6,143 nt of DNA from Nitrososphaerota archaeon. GTDB taxonomy: Archaea > Thermoproteota > Nitrososphaeria > Nitrososphaerales > JACPRH01. The position numbers were made by a program, and so were the translations under genes. Positions 1 through 5,186 of this stretch are shown piece by piece. Below the pieces are notes generated by a model. It was not told where the DNA came from. It saw nothing but the letters and a program-made list of their open reading frames with translations, and did not search any database. The stretch spans positions 1 to 6,143 of the forward strand of contig JARPAQ010000017.1 of assembly GCA_029460375.1 (NCBI GenBank). Direction: 5' to 3'. Within the stretch, counting starts at the first letter, position 1. Each line of letters begins with the position of its first letter.

Positions 1-380
1 CCGGCTCAAGGAAGCGCGCAAGAGCCACTGCAGCGATATCTTCAGGCACAGGTAAGGTCAGAATAAACAGCGTCCCCGTAGAGGTAATTGAACCTAAGGT
101 AGCTCGTGAACGGCTGCTTGTACCTCTTGAGCTCGCCGGTAGCCTGAGGGATAAAGTCAATATAGACGTGGAAGTTTCTGGTGGGGGCTTTATGGGGCAG
201 GCTGAAGCAGCAGCTGTTTCGATTACACGTGCGCTTACTAACTGGTTCAAGAATGAAGAGTTGAAGAGACGGATAACGGAGTACGACAAACACCTCCTGT
301 CAGGCGATCATAGAAGAACAGAACCCAAGAAGTTCGGAGGACCGGGTGCTAGACGAAGAAAACAGAAGTCCTACCGTTAA
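1..380 (+). CDS. rps9: 30S ribosomal protein S9 (uS9), 5'-truncated by the window edge
   Basis: Reading from base 3 gives 125 residues to a TAA stop, open at the 5' edge, so only the first few residues should lie outside. uS9 is a small-subunit protein whose basic C-terminal tail reaches the P-site tRNA in the ribosome head. Visible family features are the basic start (RKRARATAAI), the KVRIN strand near residue 20, the SGGGFMGQAEA segment in the middle, the ELKRRITEYD helix, and the near-invariant ending RRTEPKKFGGPGARRRKQKSYR. The tail is intact and ends in the usual K-S-Y-R. In many archaea this gene follows L13 and directly precedes rpoN; here rpoN is displaced by nearly 3 kb. No alternative family fits. 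Confidence 0.97.
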   Translation, partial: GSRKRARATAAISSGTGKVRINSVPVEVIEPKVARERLLVPLELAGSLRDKVNIDVEVSGGGFMGQAEAAAVSITRALTNWFKNEELKRRITEYDKHLLSGDHRRTEPKKFGGPGARRRKQKSYR

Positions 381-449
381 CCAGATAAATAGTTCTTGCA
401 TCTACCAAATAGTTAAGAAGCTCGGTATGGAATAAGGCTGAACCCCAGG

Positions 450-455
450 CTTAAG
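450..455 (+). promoter_or_regulatory. weak TATA-like box upstream of the first purP-family gene
   Basis: CTTAAG lies 27 bases before the ATG at 477, the usual archaeal TATA-to-start distance for a leaderless transcript, and no Shine-Dalgarno match is seen before that ATG. The flank upstream is C-rich rather than the A-rich BRE expected, so the match is poor. The other reading is that the gene is read through from rps9. Confidence 0.28.
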
Positions 456-476
456 AGTCGGCTAGATTTGAGCAGT

Positions 477-1616
477 ATGATAACGCGTCAACAGATATCC
501 GAAGTTATATCCAGATACGACTCTAAAGGCATTACCATAGGCACCTTAGGCAGCCACTCTGCGCTCGATATCTGTAGAGGTGCGAAGGACGAGAATATTC
601 AGACAGTAGTGGTCTGCCAGAAGGGGCGTGAGGAGACTTATGACCGTTACTACCGTGTCAGAAAGTCGTTCGGCCGGATGTGTGGTGTTGTAGATGAGAC
701 AATAGTCCTTGATAAGTTTCGAGATATTTTGAACGAGGATGTTCAGAGCCGGCTGGTGTCTATGAACACTGTATTTGTTCCTCATAGATCTTTCTCAGTC
801 TACGTTCCGTACGACGGTATAGAGCGCGATTTCTTAGTACCCATATTCGGTAGCCGTAACCTTCTGAGGGCTGAAGAGAGGGATGTTGAGAGGAATCAGC
901 ACTACCTATTAGAGAAGGCTGAAATAAGGACACCGCGCCAGTTCAAAGACTATACAGAGATAGATCGCCTTGCTGTAGTCAAGGTTGGTGAAGCCGAAAG
1001 GACTTACGAACGGGCGTTCTTCTACGCGTCCAGCCCAAAAGAGTTTGAGGAGAGATCAAGCGATCTCATCAATAAAGGAATGATAACCCAAGAAGCGCTT
1101 AACACTGCATTAATAGAGGAGTTCACGGTAGGTGCTCAGTACAACTTCAACTTCTTCTACTCGCCTCTTCTGGGTGAACTTGAACTTCTAGGCACCGATG
1201 CAAGGAGGCAGACCAATCTTGATGGGTTGCTTAGACTTCCTGCTGATGAGCAGCTCAAGGTCTTGGAGTACATCAAGGTGAGGAATATCGAGGTGGGCCA
1301 CTTCGCCGCAACTATACGTGAATCTCTGTTGGAGACAGTGTTCAAGCTGGGTGAACGTTTCGTAGAAACCACTAAAGAAGAGTATCCTCCCGGAATAATA
1401 GGGCCCTTCGCCCTTCAAGGCGCGGTCCTACCAGGCCCCCCCAAGGAAGATATAGTCATATTCGATGTAAGCCTCAGGGTTCCGGGTTCTCCGGGGACAA
1501 AGTATACTCCTTACACCGAGTGTTACTGGGGTCTTCCTGTAAGCACTGGACGACGTATCGCGATGGAGGTCAAGGCGGCAGTGGAGGAGGATAGGTTTGA
1601 GGAGGTTGTGACTTGA
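477..1616 (+). CDS. PurP-family ATP-grasp protein, divergent paralogue lacking the glycine-rich ATP loop
   Basis: This 379-residue protein is homologous to archaeal FAICAR synthetase PurP (formate- and ATP-dependent formylation of AICAR in purine synthesis) and to the next gene. Shared features: GTLGSHSAL near residues 22-30, VPHRSF at 101-106, VPIFGSRNLL at 121-130, an IEEF acidic patch at 213-216, GTDARRQTNLDGLLRLP at 239-255, IRESLLETVF at 280-289, PPGIIGPFALQ at 304-314 and FDVSLRV at 329-335. The glycine-rich loop (FPGAKGGKGFF in the neighbour) is replaced at 170-182 by VGEAERTYERAFF, two residues longer and almost glycine-free; HGSF has become HRSF. ATP use is therefore doubtful; it could be a non-catalytic partner subunit or an enzyme with another substrate. 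A TTG at 468 would add three residues, but the ATG at 477 aligns with the neighbour's first residue (MITRQQ against MISKAE). The stop overlaps the next start by 4 bases. Confidence 0.85.
   Translation: MITRQQISEVISRYDSKGITIGTLGSHSALDICRGAKDENIQTVVVCQKGREETYDRYYRVRKSFGRMCGVVDETIVLDKFRDILNEDVQSRLVSMNTVFVPHRSFSVYVPYDGIERDFLVPIFGSRNLLRAEERDVERNQHYLLEKAEIRTPRQFKDYTEIDRLAVVKVGEAERTYERAFFYASSPKEFEERSSDLINKGMITQEALNTALIEEFTVGAQYNFNFFYSPLLGELELLGTDARRQTNLDGLLRLPADEQLKVLEYIKVRNIEVGHFAATIRESLLETVFKLGERFVETTKEEYPPGIIGPFALQGAVLPGPPKEDIVIFDVSLRVPGSPGTKYTPYTECYWGLPVSTGRRIAMEVKAAVEEDRFEEVVT
1601..1606 (+). promoter_or_regulatory. Shine-Dalgarno site fixing the TTG start of purP
   Basis: GGAGGT lies within the last codons of the upstream paralogue, six bases before the TTG at 1613. 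It is the strongest ribosome binding site in the window. It supports a TTG start overlapping the previous stop (TTGA), and hence translational coupling of the two purP-family genes. Confidence 0.75.
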
Positions 1617-2716
1617 TATCAAAAGCAGAATTGGATGATGTCCTGAGCCGCTATAACCCTGAAGACATATCGATATGCACTATCTGCTCCCACACCGCTC
1701 TACAGATATTTCACGGAGCGAGGCAGGAAGGCTTCAAGACCATAGGCATCAGTGTAAAGGATAGAATTCAACTCTACAACTCCTTCCCTCTTGCAAAACC
1801 GGATAAGATTATCACAGTAGACCGATACAGAGAGATTCTGGAACCAAGACTCCAAGATATCTTAAGAGATAACAACGCCATACTCATTCCCCACGGCTCA
1901 TTCATAGAGTACATTGGGCCTGACAAGATATCCGACGAGCTAGCGGTGCCGATGTTCGGCAACAGACAGTCCCTAGCATGGGAGAGCGACAGAGATCGTC
2001 AGCGAAGATGGATAGAATCAGCCGGCCTAACTATGCCCCGCAAATACAAAGATCCCTCCGAAATAGATGGCAAAGTCTTCGTTAAGTTCCCAGGAGCAAA
2101 GGGTGGCAAAGGCTTCTTCACCGTCAATTCTGAAAAAGACTTCTATAACGAAATGAAGCAGAGAGTCAAGCGCGGCGTTATCCAGAAGGAGGACGTTCCA
2201 AGAATCGGAATACAGGAGTTTTTGCTGGGCGTAAGGTATTATCCGCATTATTTCTACACAATATTCGAGGATTCGGGTGCTGCAACAAGTCAAGGAAGAG
2301 TACAGATTCTGGGGATAGATAGGCGTATAGAGCCTATAGATGAGGCGTACCGTGGTCTGCCTGATGTACCGCCAGAGTTCTTCGATTACACGGTGACCGG
2401 TAACCAGCCTGTAGTGTTGAGGGAGAGTCTTCTTCCCGAAGTTTTAGGGTTCGGTGTTAATGTTGTAGATACTTCTACTCGGCTCTTTCCGCCGGGTATG
2501 ATAGGTGCCTTCTGCCTTGAGACTATTTATCACCCTAGCCGAGGCTTCGTTGTCTTCGAGATATCGGCAAGGATAGTTGCCGGTACGAATGTGTATGCGG
2601 AGGGCTCTCAATATTCGCAGTTTACTTACAGCGAACCTATGTCGATGGGGCGGAGGATAGCGCGAGAGATAAAGCTCGGGCTTGCTAAAGACCAGTTGTC
2701 CAAGATAGTCTACTGA
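1613..2716 (+). CDS. purP: 5-formaminoimidazole-4-carboxamide ribonucleotide (FAICAR) synthetase PurP
   Basis: This 367-residue protein is near the usual PurP length. PurP uses ATP and formate to formylate AICAR to FAICAR, replacing the folate-dependent transformylase half of PurH in many archaea; it is cytosolic. Visible order: N-terminal domain with CTICSHTAL at 22-30 (conserved histidine 27), LIPHGSFIEY at 91-100, VPMFGNR at 112-118, then the ATP-grasp part with VKFPGAKGGKGFF at 157-169 (glycine-rich loop), QEFLLG at 201-206, LRESLLPEV at 269-277, PPGMIGAFCLE at 293-303 and FEISARIVAGTN at 315-326, a metal/nucleotide-binding segment by family analogy. The GIDRRIEPIDEAYRGLP stretch (234-250) departs from the xNxDGLxRxP form kept in the upstream copy. 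The TTG start is backed by GGAGGT and the 4-base overlap. Codon use changes sharply near residue 205. Membership is secure; being the active FAICAR synthetase is inferred from the intact ATP loop. Confidence 0.9.
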   Translation: MISKAELDDVLSRYNPEDISICTICSHTALQIFHGARQEGFKTIGISVKDRIQLYNSFPLAKPDKIITVDRYREILEPRLQDILRDNNAILIPHGSFIEYIGPDKISDELAVPMFGNRQSLAWESDRDRQRRWIESAGLTMPRKYKDPSEIDGKVFVKFPGAKGGKGFFTVNSEKDFYNEMKQRVKRGVIQKEDVPRIGIQEFLLGVRYYPHYFYTIFEDSGAATSQGRVQILGIDRRIEPIDEAYRGLPDVPPEFFDYTVTGNQPVVLRESLLPEVLGFGVNVVDTSTRLFPPGMIGAFCLETIYHPSRGFVVFEISARIVAGTNVYAEGSQYSQFTYSEPMSMGRRIAREIKLGLAKDQLSKIVY

Positions 2717-2760
2717 TACGCTTATGTAAAGTGAAGTCGTCTATTGTTGGTGAAGTAGCT

Positions 2761-3177
2761 GTGTCTAAAGAAGGTGTCGAGAAGGTCGCTATGATTGTAA
2801 ATAGCGGCGATTATGATAGGGTGAGCTACGCTTTATCGATAGCCAAGGTTGCGGGTGCTCTCGGTATGGATGTTCATATGCTCTTTACCTATGGCGGCCT
2901 GAGTAGGCTGGTTAAGGGTCGTGTCGATAAGTTGGGCAGCATGGCGGATACGTATATCCGTGAAAGGCTGGAGCAGGGGCTGGCGAAGGGAACGGTAGCA
3001 AAGCTGTCTGACGACATAAGTGAAGCTAAGAAGTTCGGTCTCAAAGTATATGCCTGCGTAAGCGCTATGGGAATTCTGGGCGTCACAAAGGATGAGTTGA
3101 TCGAAGAGGTGGATCAGGTTATGGGGTTAGCCCAATTCCTCGATATCTCCAGAGGTGCTATGACATATTATATATGA
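2761..3177 (+). CDS. DsrE-family (DsrE/DsrF/DrsH-like) small protein
   Basis: This 138-residue protein has the pattern of the DsrE-like fold: a first strand VAMIVNSGDYD (9-19), helix ALSIAKVAGALG, strand DVHMLFTYGGL (38-48), and later LKVYACVSAMGILGV (94-108) with a single cysteine, C99, where DsrE/TusD-type proteins carry their sulfur-handling cysteine. Relatives are cytosolic and act in persulfide relay or are predicted peroxiredoxins; the substrate here is unknown. Start choice: the GTG at 2761 has GGTGA seven bases upstream (2749-2753) and begins close to the first strand. A GTG at 2731 would add ten residues but has no ribosome binding site. It follows purP closely, so it is probably co-transcribed, although a weak TATA-like CTTATG at 2721-2726 could give it its own start. 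Family is fairly sure, function not. Confidence 0.8.
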   Translation: MSKEGVEKVAMIVNSGDYDRVSYALSIAKVAGALGMDVHMLFTYGGLSRLVKGRVDKLGSMADTYIRERLEQGLAKGTVAKLSDDISEAKKFGLKVYACVSAMGILGVTKDELIEEVDQVMGLAQFLDISRGAMTYYI

Positions 3178-3202
3178 AACTCGTTCGGCCCGATGCTTCT
3201 AC

Positions 3203-3216
3203 AGTAAACCTTTAAT
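3203..3216 (+). promoter_or_regulatory. BRE/TATA-like promoter for rpoN
   Basis: AGTAAACC followed by TTTAAT matches the archaeal arrangement of an A-rich TFB-recognition element directly before a TATA box. The predicted transcription start, about 25 bases downstream (near 3238-3240), leaves a leader of about 20 bases to the ATG at 3258. It lies in the 80-base gap after the DsrE-like gene and would let rpoN be transcribed independently of the inserted purP block. Confidence 0.55.
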
Positions 3217-3257
3217 GGATGGTCAAATCGAAGCTTAGTGTAGGTTAGAAATCTGAA

Positions 3258-3494
3258 ATGTTGAAGCCTGTAAGATGCTTTACCTGCGGCTCCCTCATAG
3301 GGGAAAAGTATGACATCTTCACGGAGAGGGTCAAGGCGGGTGGAGACCCTGACGAGGTGCTGGACAGTATGGGTGTTAAGCGATTTTGCTGCAGGAGGAT
3401 GCTTCTTTCAAATGTCGATATAATAGATAAGACTCTACCGTACTTTGAGTTTCTAGCTCAGCGGCGTGCAGAGTTTGAATCTGATACACTCTAG
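3258..3494 (+). CDS. rpoN: DNA-directed RNA polymerase subunit N (Rpb10 homologue)
   Basis: This 78-residue protein is the archaeal RpoN/Rpb10 subunit, a zinc-bundle protein that stabilises the RpoD-RpoL assembly platform of RNA polymerase. The four zinc cysteines are C7 and C10 (RCFTCG) and the adjacent pair C44-C45 (RFCCRRML), the atypical CXXC...CC spacing that defines the family. [13 protein letters not shown] before the second pair and the [10 protein letters not shown] helix after it are also typical. Length is slightly above the usual 60-75 residues because of a longer C-terminus. The ATG at 3258 gives the expected short N-terminus (MLKPVRC). In related clusters rpoK or enolase often follows; here the next gene is rps2, 107 bases on. 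Confidence 0.97.
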   Translation: MLKPVRCFTCGSLIGEKYDIFTERVKAGGDPDEVLDSMGVKRFCCRRMLLSNVDIIDKTLPYFEFLAQRRAEFESDTL

Positions 3495-3523
3495 ATGGCG
3501 ATGCAATTCTGATATGCTTTAGA

Positions 3524-3538
3524 TTCAAAGGTTTAAAA
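3524..3538 (+). promoter_or_regulatory. BRE/TATA promoter for rps2
   Basis: TTCAAAGG followed by TTTAAAA is the best BRE/TATA match in the window. Transcription would start near 3559-3561, leaving a leader of about 40 bases before the TTG at 3602. The rps2-MEMO-mvk group could therefore be an independent unit. A GGTG at 3591-3594, seven bases before the TTG, is the likely ribosome binding site. Confidence 0.6.
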
Positions 3539-3601
3539 CAGACTTCGTCAGGAGAGAGGCGCACAGTCTAGATGTATAAGCGAAAGGTTCGGTGTTGAGA
3601 G

Positions 3602-4270
3602 TTGTCCGAAGAAACTGAAGAAAAGAAAGAGGAAACAGAGACCGAGTCCACCGAAGCCCAACCTACCTTCCAGATTACAGAGAAGGCGCTTCTTTCTACA
3701 GGTATAAGGGTTGGAACTCAGGTCAAGACGAAATCTATGGCTCAATTCATTCAGAAGACCAGATCAGACGGTCTTCACGTCATAGATGTAGGTAAGACCC
3801 TTTCAAGAATCGAGACAGCAGGGAGTTTCCTTACAAGATTCGAGATGAGCAGAGTTGTAGTCTACTCCGCAAGAGAATACGCAAGAACGCCGGTTGAGAA
3901 GTTCTGTGAGCTTACAGGCGCTATTCCTCTTACGGGAAGATTTATGCCAGGCACCTTCACCAATCCTCTATATTCCCACCATATAGATCCTGAAGTCGTC
4001 GTGATAACCGATCCAGCTATGGATCACCAAGCCGTAAAGGAAGCATCCAAGATAGGTATACCTGTGGTATCACTCTGCGACACAGACAACGTGACATCTA
4101 ACATAGATATGGTAATACCGGCAAACAACCGTGGAAGAAAGGCTTTGGCCGCTGTATTTTGGCTACTGGCAAGATCCATCCTTATTCACAGCGGTCTGCT
4201 CACAGCCGATCAACCTATGAAGTACTCTATAGAGGACTTCGAGACCAAGCTCATAGAAGAAACCGTCTAA
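3602..4270 (+). CDS. rps2: 30S ribosomal protein S2 (uS2), archaeal type
   Basis: This 222-residue protein is uS2, a late-assembling small-subunit protein at the head-body junction. Diagnostic segments are LLSTGIRVGTQVKT (30-43), GLHVIDVGKTLSRI (57-70), ELTGAIPLTGRFMPGTFTNP (103-122), DPAMDHQAVKEA (137-148), GIPVVSLCDTDN (152-163) and the IPANNRGRKAL stretch (172-182). The first 20 residues are a strongly acidic, Glu/Thr-rich tail without hydrophobic residues, a common archaeal S2 extension and probably disordered. There is no zinc-binding or bacterial coiled-coil insertion. The start is TTG, with GGTG seven bases upstream and no in-frame ATG that would keep the tail. The coding sequence favours AGA for arginine and C-ending codons. 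Confidence 0.96.
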   Translation: MSEETEEKKEETETESTEAQPTFQITEKALLSTGIRVGTQVKTKSMAQFIQKTRSDGLHVIDVGKTLSRIETAGSFLTRFEMSRVVVYSAREYARTPVEKFCELTGAIPLTGRFMPGTFTNPLYSHHIDPEVVVITDPAMDHQAVKEASKIGIPVVSLCDTDNVTSNIDMVIPANNRGRKALAAVFWLLARSILIHSGLLTADQPMKYSIEDFETKLIEETV

Positions 4271-4292
4271 CCATCCGCCAAAGAAAGTTATG

Positions 4293-4299
4293 CTTAAAG
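4293..4299 (+). promoter_or_regulatory. TATA-like box upstream of the MEMO-family gene
   Basis: CTTAAAG lies 40 bases before the ATG at 4333, in the 62-base gap after rps2, which would give a leader of about 12-15 bases. The upstream flank (AGTTATG) is only a partial BRE match, so this may be a secondary promoter within an rps2-mvk operon. GTGAT at 4323-4327, five bases before the ATG, may serve as the ribosome binding site. Confidence 0.4.
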
Positions 4300-4332
4300 G
4301 TATCCTCATCCATCATGGTGCAGTGATGCATT

Positions 4333-5175
4333 ATGGATGTGCGGCGCCCTGTTGCAGCTGGTCAGTTCTATCCCTTACCGGCGACTGAGCTTAAAAGTAG
4401 TATTGAAGAATGCTTCAGACACCCATTAGGCCCGGGTCGGCTTCCGCCAAGCGCGCCAGAGAAGGAGAAGATATACGGTGCTGTAGTACCTCATGCAGGC
4501 TATATGTACTCGGGGCCTGTGGCCGCCAATGCTTACTACGCGTTGTCATCCTTGGCTAAGCCTGATATCGTCATAATCTCTGGCCCTAATCATTGGGGGT
4601 TAGGTAGCTCTGTCTCGGTTTTCACTGAAGGTATCTGGGAGACTCCTATTGGTGGAGTGGATGTTGATGGTGAAGCTGCAAAGGAGTTGGCGAAGTTTTC
4701 GATGATTGTTGATCTCGATAATTCTGCGCACAAGCAGGATCACTGTTTAGAAGTTCAGTTACCGTTTCTTCAATATATTTATGGGAGGGGCTTCAAGATT
4801 CTTCCGATAATTATGGCTTTGCAGGACAGATCTACCTCGGTCGAAGTCGGGGCCGCGATTGCAGAGGTGGCTGAGCGTCGGAAGACTCTGATTCTGTCTT
4901 CTTCAGACTTTACGCATTATGAACCGCATAAGGATGCTGTTGAAAAGGATTCTCAGCTGATAAACGCGATACTTTCACTTGATGTTCCAGACTATTATAA
5001 AGTTCTTGAGAGGTTGAATGTCTCCGCCTGCGGATACGGTGCGATAGCATCGGTTATGACCGCTGTGAAGAAGCTCGGTGCCAAGGAGGGACGCCTTCTA
5101 AAGTATGCTACCAGTGGGGATATTACCGGTGACAAGTCCGCGGTCGTGGGCTACTCTTCCATAATCTTTGTGTAG
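4333..5175 (+). CDS. MEMO1-family protein (AmmeMemoRadiSam system protein B type)
   Basis: This 280-residue protein belongs to the MEMO family, related in fold to class III extradiol dioxygenases. Its biochemical role in archaea is not established; eukaryotic MEMO1 binds metal (iron or copper) and affects signalling, and family members often occur beside AMMECR1 and radical SAM proteins. Visible features: VRRPVAAGQFYP at the start (3-14), VVPHAGYMYSGPVAANAY at 51-68 (H54), GPNHWGLG at 85-91 (H87), a DHCLEVQLPFL block at 136-146 (H137), SSSDFTHYE at 189-197 (D192, H195) and SACGYGAI at 231-238 (C233). H54, H87, H195 and C233 match the metal-site histidines and cysteine of MEMO1. Length is normal and no lesion is visible. 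It sits between rps2 and mevalonate kinase, with an 11-base gap to the latter, a neighbourhood seen in many archaea and pointing to a basic cellular function rather than a niche one. Confidence 0.93.
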   Translation: MDVRRPVAAGQFYPLPATELKSSIEECFRHPLGPGRLPPSAPEKEKIYGAVVPHAGYMYSGPVAANAYYALSSLAKPDIVIISGPNHWGLGSSVSVFTEGIWETPIGGVDVDGEAAKELAKFSMIVDLDNSAHKQDHCLEVQLPFLQYIYGRGFKILPIIMALQDRSTSVEVGAAIAEVAERRKTLILSSSDFTHYEPHKDAVEKDSQLINAILSLDVPDYYKVLERLNVSACGYGAIASVMTAVKKLGAKEGRLLKYATSGDITGDKSAVVGYSSIIFV

Positions 5176-5186
5176 TACGATTCGAA

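Noticed and set aside
42..293. Minus-strand open frame over rps9
   Set aside because: It is a shadow of the conserved S9 reading frame; its translation shows no family features.
468..476. TTG start for the first PurP-family gene giving an extra M-S-S
   Set aside because: The ATG at 477 aligns exactly with the first residue of the neighbouring paralogue, and no ribosome binding site favours 468.
381..476. Transcription terminator after rps9
   Set aside because: No poly-T run or convincing hairpin is present, so read-through into the purP block remains possible.
986..1024. Frameshift or assembly error explaining the altered loop in the first PurP-family gene
   Set aside because: The frame is continuous and family similarity resumes in the same frame directly on both sides.
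2027..2293. Minus-strand open frame of 88 codons over purP
   Set aside because: It lies wholly within the well-conserved purP coding sequence, and its cysteine- and leucine-rich translation resembles no known family.
2731..2760. Longer N-terminus of the DsrE-like protein from a GTG at 2731
   Set aside because: No ribosome binding site lies before it, whereas GGTGA sits seven bases before the GTG at 2761; the extra ten residues precede the first strand of the fold. It cannot be fully excluded.
3178..3257. Possible tRNA or small RNA in the gap before rpoN
   Set aside because: No cloverleaf or stable stem is visible; the gap is explained by a promoter and a short leader.
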